This document shows, piece after piece, positions 26,681 through 35,125 of a DNA stretch of 64,000 nt. Made by a program: the position numbers and the translations under genes. The notes beneath the pieces are model-generated. The model was not told the origin of the DNA and searched no databases. It saw nothing but the letters and a program-made list of their open reading frames with translations. How positions within the stretch are numbered: position 1 is the stretch's first letter; the number at the start of each line of letters is the position of its first letter. The stretch lies in the NCBI GenBank assembly GCA_030765525.1, contig JAVCCK010000038.1, positions 286,882-350,881 on the forward strand. The letters are read 5' to 3'. Source of the DNA: Candidatus Lernaella stagnicola (GTDB taxonomy: Bacteria; Lernaellota; Lernaellaia; Lernaellales; Lernaellaceae).

Positions 26681-27748
26681 ATGAGCGACAAATGGTTGAT
26701 TTACGGCGCCAACGGCTACACTGCCGGCTTGGTGATTGACGTGGCGACGCGCCGCGGACTGCGACCGATACTCGCCGGGCGCCGGGCCGAAGCGATCCTT
26801 CCCCTGGCCGAAAAACACGGCCTGGAACACCGCATCTTCAGTCTGGACGATCCCGCGAAAACCCACGACGCGCTGATCGACGTGGCCGCCGTCGCGCACC
26901 TGGCGGGGCCCTACGTGCACACCTCGCAAGCCATGGTCGACGCCTGCCTGGCGACCGGCACCAACTACCTGGACATCACCGGCGAGTTCGTCGTGTTCGA
27001 GTCGATCTTCCGGCTCGACGAAGAAGCCAGGCAAAACAACGTGTCGCTCATCCCCGGCGTCGGCTTCGATGTCGTGTCCACCGATTGCCTGGCCAAGATG
27101 CTCGCCGACGCCCTGCCCGACGCGGTCGAACTCGAGCTGGCGTTCACGGCCTTCGGCGGCAAGGGAACGTCGATCAGCCGCGGCACGCTCAAGACGATGA
27201 TCGAATTCATGACCGCCGGCAGTGTCGTGCGGCGCGACGGCAAGCTCGAACCGGTGCCCGCCGCTTGGCGTACGCCGCGCATCGCGTTTCCCAGCGGCGG
27301 CCGCGCCACGGTGACGATCCCGTGGGGCGATATTTCCACCGCTTACCGAAGCACGGGCATTCCGAATATCGCCGTGTACACGACCGCCCCGGCGCGCGCG
27401 TATCGCGTCGTCGAATTCTTGGCGCCGGTCTTCAAGCCGCGTTTCGTGCGACGCGCTCTGCAACACCTCGTGCAGGCGACGGTCGTGGGTCCGGACGCCG
27501 AAGCCCGCGCCGCCACGCACAGTGAGGTGTGGGGTCGCGTCACCAACGCCGCGGGGAAGTCCGTGACAGCGACCTATCGTGGGCCCGAAGCGTATTCGCT
27601 GACGGCCGATGCCGTGGTGCGGGCGGTTCAACACGTGCTGGCCGGTAACGCACCGGCTGGCGCGCTGACGCCGTCGCTGGCGTTCGGCAAGGATTTTCTG
27701 CTGGAATTGGATGGCGTGTCGGCACCCGAGTTCACGCCCGCGGTGTAG
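26681..27748 (+). CDS. Saccharopine dehydrogenase / trans-acting enoyl reductase family protein
   Basis: 355 aa from ATG 26681 (GGAG upstream). The N-terminal Rossmann fold has WLIYGANGYTAGLV (G-x-x-G-x-x-A) and an LAGRRAEAIL second strand. Then HLAGPYVHTSQAMVDACLATGTNYLDITGE, PGVGFDVVSTDCLA and GGKGTSISRGTLKTM follow. These are typical of the saccharopine-dehydrogenase-like oxidoreductases that include mycobacterial trans-acting enoyl reductase. The substrate is unknown. It is divergent from the trpL-trpB2 unit and ends 3 nt from the convergent next gene. Confidence 0.8.
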   Translation: MSDKWLIYGANGYTAGLVIDVATRRGLRPILAGRRAEAILPLAEKHGLEHRIFSLDDPAKTHDALIDVAAVAHLAGPYVHTSQAMVDACLATGTNYLDITGEFVVFESIFRLDEEARQNNVSLIPGVGFDVVSTDCLAKMLADALPDAVELELAFTAFGGKGTSISRGTLKTMIEFMTAGSVVRRDGKLEPVPAAWRTPRIAFPSGGRATVTIPWGDISTAYRSTGIPNIAVYTTAPARAYRVVEFLAPVFKPRFVRRALQHLVQATVVGPDAEARAATHSEVWGRVTNAAGKSVTATYRGPEAYSLTADAVVRAVQHVLAGNAPAGALTPSLAFGKDFLLELDGVSAPEFTPAV

Positions 27749-27751
27749 ATT

Positions 27752-28282
27752 TCAACCGATGCGCTCGAACGCGCCGGGCACTTGATAACGGCGGGCCATC
27801 TCGACGTAGAGTTGCTTCCCGTAGCCCCAAAGCGCCCGGTGTTTTTCGGTCACCTCGCCGATCACCTGCGCGGGCACGCCGACGGCGCGGACCTGCGGGG
27901 GAATCTGCTGGCTGTTTCGCACCAGCGCCATTTCGCCGATGATCGCCCACTCGCCGACCACTGAATAATCGCTCACCGTGGCGCGCATGCCGATGGTGAC
28001 GTCGTCGTGAATCGTCGCGTTGTGGATCATGGCGCCGTGCCCCACGGTGACGCGCTTGCCGAACACCGCCTTGTCGTCGGGCCGGGCGTGTACGATCACG
28101 CCTTCCTCGATGGCGGTACCGTCGCCGATGATGATCGTGCCGTAATCGCCGCGCAGAATCGCCCCGTGGCCGATGTAGACGTTTTTGCCGATGCGCACGT
28201 CGCCGATCACCAAGGCCGATTCGGCGACAAAAGCGCTCTCGTCCACTTGCGGAACGCGATCCTCAAATCGATAGATGCCCAT
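27752..28282 (-). CDS. Gamma-carbonic anhydrase-like left-handed beta-helix protein
   Basis: Start chosen at ATG 28282, whose A is shared with the stop of the upstream gene (TAATG), so translation is coupled. The 176 aa consist mostly of hexapeptide repeats ([LIV]-G-x-x-x-x), e.g. ALVIGDVRIGKNVYIGHGAI. The three zinc-ligand His of gamma-carbonic anhydrases are in place (His65, His82, His87 in VHARPDD and VGHGAMIHNAT). PaaY/YrdA-like proteins share this pattern. Catalytic activity is not certain. It ends with a short amphipathic helix. Confidence 0.85.
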   Translation of the reverse strand: MGIYRFEDRVPQVDESAFVAESALVIGDVRIGKNVYIGHGAILRGDYGTIIIGDGTAIEEGVIVHARPDDKAVFGKRVTVGHGAMIHNATIHDDVTIGMRATVSDYSVVGEWAIIGEMALVRNSQQIPPQVRAVGVPAQVIGEVTEKHRALWGYGKQLYVEMARRYQVPGAFERIG

Positions 28283-29310
28283 TACTCCCCCGTTTCTCTT
28301 TCGTGTTCCGAATGTAAAGCGCGCGCTACCTGAAGCGCCGCCAGTTCGTGTCCCGCCGCCGACCAATGACCGTCCGGTAAAAACAAATGGCCGGCATTCA
28401 ACGCCGCAAAGGACGGCCCGAGGTCGACGCACGCCACGCCGTGATCGGCACACCATTGCGTTATCCGCTTAGCCGGTCGGGCCGTGTCCCAGGCGTGTTT
28501 CTGCATCTCCGGATAGCGCGCGAGCAATTCTAAAAACGCCGCCGCATCGACGCGCCACCGCTCACCCACCACGGCGATGACAAGCTGCGCCCCGCCCGCC
28601 TCCACGCGCTCGCGTATGCGATCCAACAAGGCGTAGGTCACGTGCCACGCCTCCTGCCAGGGCGGAGTTTCGTTGGTCGCGTACACCCAAAAGTCGAGCG
28701 GCACTCCCTCGCCGGCGTCGATCAGTTCCTGCTTCTGCCGGGCGAATCCCAGCCGACGCCTGATCTCTCCGACGACGCGCAGGGAACCGCCATCTTCGCG
28801 CGGCGCAGCCACCCCAGGCTTCAACACTAAACGACCATCGACCAAGTGATAAAACAGTTTGTCCTTTTTCGGCTCCAGCTCAAAGGAATTATTCATCACG
28901 TCGTTGGCGGGCAGGAACACCAGGACGACCACCTCCGGCCGCCATCGCGACAGGTAGTGCTCGATCGCCTGCAACTCGGCCGCTTGCCCGGCCCCCGGCT
29001 GCCCGACGGCGAGAACCGTCGCGGGCTCTTGCGCATCCAGGTAATGTTCGACGCGCGGGCCGATGCGCTGCAGCGGCGAGACACCGACGCCTTCGACGAA
29101 AGAATCGCCGACCAGCAACACGCGGCGCGTTCCCGCCGCAACATCCGGGTTGAGACGTTCGAAATCGGGGCGGCTCGGCTCCGGTTGCGGCGCGGTGATG
29201 CGTAGGGCGATTTCCCAACCGCCCAAGATAAACACCGACACCAACACCAGTGCGCCGACGCCGACTAAGACTTTTTTCGCTGACGATGACATCGGCCTAT
29301 TCTGAATCAT
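28282..29310 (-). CDS. Membrane-anchored SGNH/GDSL hydrolase
   Basis: Start set at ATG 29310; TTG 29328 is an alternative. One TM segment lies at ~13-31. The catalytic block I is LLVGDSFVEGVG (Ser70), block III is VFLPANDVMNN (Asn), and block V is LFLPDGHWSAAGHELAA (Asp, His) near the C-terminus. SGNH domains of this type are often O-acetyl esterases or transferases of envelope glycans (AlgX/DltD-like). The active site would be periplasmic. It is translationally coupled to the gamma-carbonic-anhydrase-like gene. The substrate is unknown. Confidence 0.8.
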   Translation of the reverse strand: MIQNRPMSSSAKKVLVGVGALVLVSVFILGGWEIALRITAPQPEPSRPDFERLNPDVAAGTRRVLLVGDSFVEGVGVSPLQRIGPRVEHYLDAQEPATVLAVGQPGAGQAAELQAIEHYLSRWRPEVVVLVFLPANDVMNNSFELEPKKDKLFYHLVDGRLVLKPGVAAPREDGGSLRVVGEIRRRLGFARQKQELIDAGEGVPLDFWVYATNETPPWQEAWHVTYALLDRIRERVEAGGAQLVIAVVGERWRVDAAAFLELLARYPEMQKHAWDTARPAKRITQWCADHGVACVDLGPSFAALNAGHLFLPDGHWSAAGHELAALQVARALHSEHERETGE

Positions 29311-29338
29311 CCGCCCGCCTTTCGCCAAGGGCGGGGAA

Positions 29339-29367
29339 TTGCCCGCCGCGCGGCGACGCTATATGAT
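29339..29367 (+). promoter_or_regulatory. Predicted promoter of the HEAT-repeat gene
   Basis: TTGCCC (29339-29344), 17 nt, TATGAT (29362-29367): the same two hexamers and spacing as upstream of recA. The expected +1 is at the ATG (29374), and no ribosome site is visible, so this mRNA may be leaderless. Confidence 0.5.
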
Positions 29368-29373
29368 CGTCTC

Positions 29374-30999
29374 ATGCGTTCCTGGTGTTGGATTCTTTTG
29401 ATGTTCGCGATCGTCGTCGGCTGCTCGTGCGGCCCCCCGGCTGTCGCGAAAGATGTAACCCGAGACGGCATTCCCGACCGCCGCAACCTCGCGTGCGCGT
29501 CGATGTTAGAAGTCTACGCCGCGCAAAACAACTTCACCGGCGAGAACCTCTTTAGCCAGAATCTAGCCGACGCGCCGCCCGCGTTGAAGTACCAATGCCG
29601 TTGGCTCCTCGAAACGCGAAGCAGCGGCGCATATGCGGTGATTTTCACGAAGTCGAAAAATCCGCAGTGGAAAGATCTGGAGAAACACACCGATCCGCAG
29701 GATATCATCGACAACTTGGCGTTTTGGCAGAGGACTTTCCTCGCCGACGGTTCCTGGCCCAAGGGCGACACCCAACCCCTGCGCGCCAGGCTGCAATCGC
29801 CGGACGCCGACGTTCGCTTGTTTGCCGCCGAAACACTCGGAGCCGTGGGCGACACGGCTACCGCGCCCGCCCTCATCCAACGATTGCGGCAGGATACCGA
29901 CGCGGCGGTTCGCTTCAAAGCCGCTTGGGCGTTGGGGCGCATGCAGTACACCGCCGCCGCGCCCGCGCTCACTGCCGCGCTCGATGACGCTGATTTCGAC
30001 GTCGTTCGCCAAGCCGCGGTGTCGTTGGGACACGTGGGCGATCCACAAGCCTTACCCGCTTTGTGGAGGCACCTGCGCGTACCCAGTTCCTTCGTGCAGC
30101 ATTCGATCATCGCGGCGTTGGAGGAAATGGCGCGGCGAGACCGGAAGCGTCTCGCAGCATCCTACCGCAAGCTGAACGACAAAGAGAAAACCGCGGTAAA
30201 GAAGGTTTTAACCCTACGCGGCGGCGCGTCGCTTTTCACGGCAATCGGCGAGCCGATCCCCAAGCCACCACCGCCCGAGGACGCCAAGGCCGAAGCCCGC
30301 AAGGAAACCACAACGCGCCGGCTCGTAGAGTTGCTTGGCCATCGGGACCGCGAAGTGACAAAAGAAGCGGTGTCGTCGCTCGCGCTGCACCCGTCGCCGG
30401 AGGCCGCCGAAGCGCTGGTCGAGTTGTATCCGAAATGCGATCCGGATACGCGGGCGATGATCATCACGACGCTGGGCATCATCGCTTCGCCGAAAGGCAA
30501 GCCCGTGTTGCTCGCCGCGCTGAAGGAAAAGGATACGGAATTCCTGCGTCGCGCTCTCGTGTCGCTGGCGTTGGTCGGTTCGTCGGCTGATGCGCCGACG
30601 GTTGCTCCGTTCCTAAAACACGCCGACGCCGCTGTGCGCGAGAAGGCCGTCATCGCCATGGGCACCTTTCAGGCGTCGGATCCCGCGTTGACCGAGGCGA
30701 CGCACGACCGCGCCGAACGCGTGCAGTACTGGGCGGTGTGGGCGCTGGGACGCAGTGGGGATCCGACGGCTGCGGCGTCAATCAAACCGAAGTTGGAGAC
30801 GAATTTAGGCTATTGGAAAATCGTGGCCGGCCGAGCCTTGGCGAACGTGAACGGGACCGCCCGGCCCGACCCGAAACAAACGAAAGATTGGCTTTGGTTT
30901 CTATGGAGCCTCGGACAAAAAGACACTCTGGTGGCGCGCCACAAAATGTTCCACCTGGGAACGCCCGATACCGACGAAAACACCCGCCTCGGTCAGTGA
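29374..30999 (+). CDS. HEAT-repeat lipoprotein
   Basis: 541 aa. The N-terminus MRSWCWILLMFAIVVGCSC is a lipoprotein-type signal with two possible lipid Cys. Residues ~130-260 and ~315-470 are HEAT/PBS-lyase-type repeats (LQSPDADVRLFAAETLGAVGD, DAAVRFKAAWALGRMQ, and DADFDVVRQAAVSLGHVGD), each about 31 residues. The two arrays are separated by a Lys/Glu-rich linker. Such repeats form curved interaction scaffolds. No catalytic residues were seen. The gene converges with and overlaps the next by 7 nt. Confidence 0.8.
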   Translation: MRSWCWILLMFAIVVGCSCGPPAVAKDVTRDGIPDRRNLACASMLEVYAAQNNFTGENLFSQNLADAPPALKYQCRWLLETRSSGAYAVIFTKSKNPQWKDLEKHTDPQDIIDNLAFWQRTFLADGSWPKGDTQPLRARLQSPDADVRLFAAETLGAVGDTATAPALIQRLRQDTDAAVRFKAAWALGRMQYTAAAPALTAALDDADFDVVRQAAVSLGHVGDPQALPALWRHLRVPSSFVQHSIIAALEEMARRDRKRLAASYRKLNDKEKTAVKKVLTLRGGASLFTAIGEPIPKPPPPEDAKAEARKETTTRRLVELLGHRDREVTKEAVSSLALHPSPEAAEALVELYPKCDPDTRAMIITTLGIIASPKGKPVLLAALKEKDTEFLRRALVSLALVGSSADAPTVAPFLKHADAAVREKAVIAMGTFQASDPALTEATHDRAERVQYWAVWALGRSGDPTAAASIKPKLETNLGYWKIVAGRALANVNGTARPDPKQTKDWLWFLWSLGQKDTLVARHKMFHLGTPDTDENTRLGQ

Positions 31000-32762
31000 C
31001 TCAACCGAACCAGATTCGTGCATTCACCGATGACCGTGACGTCGTCGGCAACGACTCCGCCCTCTTCGAGCAAGCGTCTCACGGTATTGACCGCTTCGGG
31101 ACGCATGTGCCGGTACGCGCACACATCAACGACCAGAGCCGCGACGCCCGCCGCACGTAAGTCCTGCGCGCCCTGCGCCGCCGTTTGCCGCACGTCGACC
31201 TCGACCCCCGCGTTTTCAAGCTTCGCCAAACGAGCCAGCAAACCGTTTCGCGTCACGAAGGGCGGCAGAAAACCGGTAATGCTGTCAACAATCGGGCGGC
31301 CATGCCACACCTGATTGGCGAAGCGGTCGCGCCGCAGCAGGTCGGGATTCTCCGGGTCGAAAAAGGGTAATTCGACGACCGCCCCCGCGCTCTGCCGCGC
31401 CGCTTGGGTAACTTCCTCGCTGGACGGTGCGCGCGCCAAGTCGTCAGCCCGCCAAAACGGAGCGGCCAGCAAGGCGATCTCAACCAGCGCCGCCAGCACG
31501 CACAAGCCGCCCACAAACCCACCTCTGCGCCCGAATTTCTCGACGAGCGCCGCGGCCCCGGCGGCCGCTGCGAGCGCCGCAAACAGCATCGCCGCCTGTC
31601 CGAAACGAAACGGCTCCAAGAACCAGCGAAGCGGCGGTACCAGGTAGTATCCGGCCAGATACACGGGGTTGGCGGGCCACGGCAAACCGACCTTCGCCGT
31701 CAACAACAGGTACGGCCCGGTGGACAAAACCATCAGCAGCAACGCCGCGATCACCCACCCCATGACCTGCCGCGCGCGGTAGATCACACCGGCCAGGGCG
31801 AGGATCGTGATGCCGAAAGTCAGCGTCACGGTCTTGGCAAACAGCGAGCCTTCGGCGATTCGCGCGACGTGCGGACGCCAGTAATCAAGAAGACCGGCGG
31901 CGTAGTACGACGAAGCTCCCGGCGCGAAATCGACCCAAGGCGGGGCCGGTCGAATGGCGGCGAAACCCGTGGCGGCGAGCATGGAGTCGGCCGAGCGCAG
32001 CGTCCACGCCAACGCGAAAAGGAAGGGCGAGGCCAACAACGCGCCGCCGAGCAACCCAAACGCCACGCGAAGCCAACCCGCGCGGTCGAGCGAGACGCCG
32101 GTAGTTTTTTTTCGCCGAAACGGTAACAGCACCAGCCACACGGCCAGCGCGACCGCCGCCAACACCGCGACGTACGCCCCGGAAATCAACGTCAACGCCA
32201 GGCTCACCGCCAATCCTACAACGCCGCCGCGCGAGGGGCCGTCGGCCACCCGTTCGAGGTAAAGCAGCGCCCACGGCAGGAAGCCCAGGCCGAGTATCTC
32301 CGTCGCGCCCGAAGCCGTCGCGTAACACGTCATGAAGGGTGACAAGCCGAAACCAACGCCCGCGACCAAGCCGCCCACGCGGCTGCCGGTAAGGCGTTCG
32401 GCCAGTCGAAACGCGCCAAGAAAGCCGACGGCCAGCAGCAGCCACACGGTGATGTTGTAGGCCGCGTTCAGCCCGAACACGGCTCGCAGCGGCGCGGCGA
32501 TCGCGGCGACGATCGGCTTGGAAGGGAACAACAGACCGCCGCGGGGAAAGGCGATGCGGTTCGTACGCAGGGGTAGGTGACCATCGGCGAGGCTGTCGGC
32601 GACGTAATCAATATCCCAAAGCGCCGTGTAAACGTCGGACTGCCGGTGACCCGCCACGGCGTCCGGCCCGGCGGCCAACGGCGCAACAAACGCGGGCAAC
32701 GCGATCATCAACGCCAGCAATAGCGGCACGAGCCGCTGCCCGAGGTCCCTTTGCTTCGTCAC
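30993..32762 (-). CDS. Polytopic membrane protein, GT-C-like glycosyltransferase candidate
   Basis: About 589 aa with roughly 10-12 TM segments. The start is uncertain: GTG 32762 (GGGAGG very close) or GTG 32792. The first extracytoplasmic loop carries acidic residues (HRQSDVYTALWDIDYVADSL) and then FPRGGLLFPSKPIVAAI, as in GT-C/YfhO-like enzymes that use polyprenyl-linked sugars. The C-terminal ~150 residues are a soluble domain (VVELPFFDPENPDLLRRDRF, VDVRQTAAQGAQDLRAAGV). The GT-C assignment is inference from topology; no substrate is suggested. Confidence 0.55.
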   Translation of the reverse strand: MTKQRDLGQRLVPLLLALMIALPAFVAPLAAGPDAVAGHRQSDVYTALWDIDYVADSLADGHLPLRTNRIAFPRGGLLFPSKPIVAAIAAPLRAVFGLNAAYNITVWLLLAVGFLGAFRLAERLTGSRVGGLVAGVGFGLSPFMTCYATASGATEILGLGFLPWALLYLERVADGPSRGGVVGLAVSLALTLISGAYVAVLAAVALAVWLVLLPFRRKKTTGVSLDRAGWLRVAFGLLGGALLASPFLFALAWTLRSADSMLAATGFAAIRPAPPWVDFAPGASSYYAAGLLDYWRPHVARIAEGSLFAKTVTLTFGITILALAGVIYRARQVMGWVIAALLLMVLSTGPYLLLTAKVGLPWPANPVYLAGYYLVPPLRWFLEPFRFGQAAMLFAALAAAAGAAALVEKFGRRGGFVGGLCVLAALVEIALLAAPFWRADDLARAPSSEEVTQAARQSAGAVVELPFFDPENPDLLRRDRFANQVWHGRPIVDSITGFLPPFVTRNGLLARLAKLENAGVEVDVRQTAAQGAQDLRAAGVAALVVDVCAYRHMRPEAVNTVRRLLEEGGVVADDVTVIGECTNLVRLSH

Positions 32763-32878
32763 AGCCTCCCCCTTCGCGGGGTAGTGAAGCACAAAACCGC
32801 GCCGGGCAAAAGCAGCCGAACTTTTAGTGACGGGGCGGGTCTGCTAGATTGTTCTCGAACAGCCATGCGGAGTGTACC

Positions 32879-33445
32879 GTGAACGACAAACTCGGATGGA
32901 CCCTCGCGGCGGTCTTGTTGGTGATTTGCGCGGCCTTTTCGTTTTTCCTGATTCACCGCGCCGCCGACCAGGCCCGCGTGCCGGTCTTCATGCCGCTGGT
33001 CGTCGACCAAGGCGCGCCGCCGCCCGAGGCCGACACCTCTCCCGGTCCCGACGCCCCGCCGCCCAACCTGGAAAACGCCGGCGTCGAGTCGATGACCATT
33101 CTGCAACAGGCCGGTCGCCTGGGCCCCACGGTCAGCCTGGAAGACTTCGTGCGCGGGCTGATCTTCCTCGACGAACAGCAAGGTGAGCTGGGCCTGACCA
33201 AGGAACAGAAGGCGCGCCTGTTGCCGATCTTGGGTCGCGCCATGGAACGACGCGGCGAGCTGTTGGCGATCGAGGAAAAAATCCGCGAGTTGGAATCCGC
33301 CTTGCCCGCGCAAGCCGAGCACGCTGCGGCGGTTCTCACGCCGAAGCAAATCGAAAAGATGGTCGACGGCCGCGACGAAATTTCGATCCGGCATTTCGAA
33401 AACACTTACTGGACGTTGGTGATGGCAAAATGGCGTCTCGAATAA
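32879..33445 (+). CDS. Single-pass membrane protein, unknown (paralogue of 33831-34319)
   Basis: GTG start at 32879 chosen for its GGAG 6 nt upstream. A TM helix at ~5-25 (WTLAAVLLVICAAFSFFLI) is followed by a Pro/Ala-rich tether (~40-70). A helical domain comes next, with LEDFVRGLIFLDEQQ, then LTKEQKARLLPILGRAME and LTPKQIEKM. The same layout and motif VRGLI[FY]L...TK-Q-A-LLP recur in the third gene of this cluster. No known family was recognised. It overlaps the next gene by 16 nt, so the three genes are probably one transcript. Confidence 0.65.
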   Translation: MNDKLGWTLAAVLLVICAAFSFFLIHRAADQARVPVFMPLVVDQGAPPPEADTSPGPDAPPPNLENAGVESMTILQQAGRLGPTVSLEDFVRGLIFLDEQQGELGLTKEQKARLLPILGRAMERRGELLAIEEKIRELESALPAQAEHAAAVLTPKQIEKMVDGRDEISIRHFENTYWTLVMAKWRLE

Positions 33446-33834
33446 TCAGCAGCCCCTGGCTCCTGGCGATTGCCCTGGGCCTGGTGGTAATCGCGCAGGT
33501 GGTCGTCTTTCTGGCCCTGCCCACGGGAAGCGGCGACGCCGTGCTGGTGCCCATTCGCCCGCCACTCACCCGCCCCGCGCCGGAGGAAGCGCTGTTGATA
33601 CCCGGCCGCGAACCGCCCCCGCCCCGCCCCGATGAACGAACGGCCGCGCTCGCCGACCAGGCCGCGCACCTACGGGTGGAGTTGGCGCGTGACGCCCAAT
33701 TACTCGGCGCCGCGGTCAACGTGGATCAACTGCTGTTCATCCTCGGTCAACGCGACCGCTTGGTGCGCGATCAATACGAAGGGCAGATGTACGTCGAATT
33801 GCAGGACGCGTTGGCGGAAAGGTCGCAGCCATGA
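33430..33834 (+). CDS. Small single-pass membrane protein, unknown
   Basis: 134 aa. The start overlaps the previous gene and the stop overlaps the next by 4 nt (ATGA). A TM helix is at ~9-31 (WLLAIALGLVVIAQVVVFLAL). A Pro/Arg-rich stretch (~40-65) and one long predicted helix (~67-125) follow, with INVDQLLFILGQRDRLV-like content. It has the same TM-proline tether-helix design as its neighbours but no obvious sequence repeat with them. The three may form a membrane complex (inference). Confidence 0.6.
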   Translation: MASRIISSPWLLAIALGLVVIAQVVVFLALPTGSGDAVLVPIRPPLTRPAPEEALLIPGREPPPPRPDERTAALADQAAHLRVELARDAQLLGAAVNVDQLLFILGQRDRLVRDQYEGQMYVELQDALAERSQP

Positions 33835-34319
33835 CACGCGGCCCACGAATCTTTATCGCGCTGTGCCTCGTATTCCTGGCGGCGCAGGTGTTCGTGTTGC
33901 TTCGCCTCAACGCGCGCGACGCACGGCCGCGCTTCGTGGTGATCCCCCATTCGGTCGCCCTGAGCCAACCGACGCCCGCGCCTGTCGACCCGGTCTCCTC
34001 GCCCGTCGCCGGGCTCACCGCGGATGACGTCGTGCGCGGATTGATATACCTCGTGAAAAAGGAAACCGAGACGCCCGTGACCAAAGCGCAGGCGGCGCAA
34101 TTGTTGCCGTTGGTTACGCAGATGCGTCTCGACCGCCACGCGCTGCTCACCGTGCGCCAGCAGAGGCACGAGGCCAACGAGGCATCCATGGAAGATGCGC
34201 TGGCCATCGGCTCACTGTTGACCAACCGGCAGTTGAACGCCGTGCTGGAGCGACGCGCGTCGCAACCGCTATCTGCAAAAGATTGGGAACACTTCCGGCA
34301 CCGGTTGGCGGCCGATTAG
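33831..34319 (+). CDS. Single-pass membrane protein, unknown (paralogue of 32879-33445)
   Basis: 162 aa. A TM helix lies at ~6-25 (IFIALCLVFLAAQVFVLL) and a short Pro-rich tether at ~48-62. The helical domain has LTADDVVRGLIYLVKKE, then VTKAQAAQLLPLVTQM and LLTNRQLNAVLERR, which parallel LEDFVRGLIFLDEQQ, LTKEQKARLLPILGRA and LTPKQIEKM of the first gene. The duplicated domain is not one I recognise. It ends by overlapping the convergent ICMT-like gene by 4 nt. Confidence 0.65.
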   Translation: MTRGPRIFIALCLVFLAAQVFVLLRLNARDARPRFVVIPHSVALSQPTPAPVDPVSSPVAGLTADDVVRGLIYLVKKETETPVTKAQAAQLLPLVTQMRLDRHALLTVRQQRHEANEASMEDALAIGSLLTNRQLNAVLERRASQPLSAKDWEHFRHRLAAD

Positions 34320-35023
34320 CCGGTGATCCACGCCACGAACCGCCACGCGCCAAGCAGAATCAACGCCAGCAACACGAGGTAGATCGCCAACTCGTAGCGG
34401 GGTATGGCCTCGGCGGGCGCGTCCGCACTTTCAACTTCCACGGGTTCGAGCTTGCCGCGCAGCGCGGCCCACAGCGTTCCGGCGCCGGGCAGAATCATCG
34501 GCACGGCGGCGCGGTAGGCGCGGTAGCTCTCGCCGAAAGCGCGCTCGGTGTAGCGCTCCTGGATGAAGCGGTTGGTCAACAAAGAATACGCCAGCAGCGC
34601 CGGCACGAAGCCGAACAAAAACGTGGGCGAACCCACCGCCACGCCCAGCGCGACGACGCCGAGCAGTTTGCCGATCACCGAAGGATGCCGGACCAGCGCG
34701 TAGGGCCCGCCGGTCACCAAGCGCTGCGGCCCGCCGAGATGAGACCCCGGCGACCCCTCGCCGAGGATCAACAAATACGCGTAGCTGTACGCGACGACCA
34801 CTCCGCCCAGCGCCGCCAACGCGGCCGCGATCGCATAGCACCCGAGCGTGCGCGGCAGACTCGGCCAGCCGAAATGATGATCGAGGCGCGTGGCGAAGTA
34901 AGCCAACACCAAGGTTGCCGGCGCCAGCACAAACAGGTGGATGGCGAAGTTCTTGTAGATGAGCGGATTGCGCATCGCTTCCCAGAAAGCGCGCAGACTG
35001 ATTCTCTTCGCCGCCGGCCGCAT
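34316..35023 (-). CDS. Isoprenylcysteine carboxyl methyltransferase (ICMT)-family membrane protein
   Basis: Start chosen at ATG 35023 with GGAGGG upstream, giving 235 aa. There are about five TM segments. The ICMT/phospholipid-methyltransferase signature is in the C-terminal half: GPYALVRHPSVIGKLLG (the R-H-P motif that contacts SAM), then RFIQERYTERAFGESYRAYRAAVPMILP. Bacterial members methylate diverse lipids or small molecules, and some are orphan. The role here is unknown. It is divergent from the radical SAM gene. Confidence 0.75.
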   Translation of the reverse strand: MRPAAKRISLRAFWEAMRNPLIYKNFAIHLFVLAPATLVLAYFATRLDHHFGWPSLPRTLGCYAIAAALAALGGVVVAYSYAYLLILGEGSPGSHLGGPQRLVTGGPYALVRHPSVIGKLLGVVALGVAVGSPTFLFGFVPALLAYSLLTNRFIQERYTERAFGESYRAYRAAVPMILPGAGTLWAALRGKLEPVEVESADAPAEAIPRYELAIYLVLLALILLGAWRFVAWITG

Positions 35024-35089
35024 CACCCTCCCCAACGTGATATTTTCTGCACCTAACCAGAGTCGCCGGAGTTTGGCAAATCTCTCGTT

Positions 35090-35119
35090 TTGACTTGAGG
35101 CCTCCCCGCACCTTATCGT
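35090..35119 (+). promoter_or_regulatory. Predicted promoter of the radical SAM gene
   Basis: TTGACT (35090-35095), 18 nt, TATCGT (35114-35119). The +1 would fall on or next to ATG 35126, again suggesting a leaderless mRNA. Confidence 0.35.
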
Positions 35120-35125
35120 ACGCCC

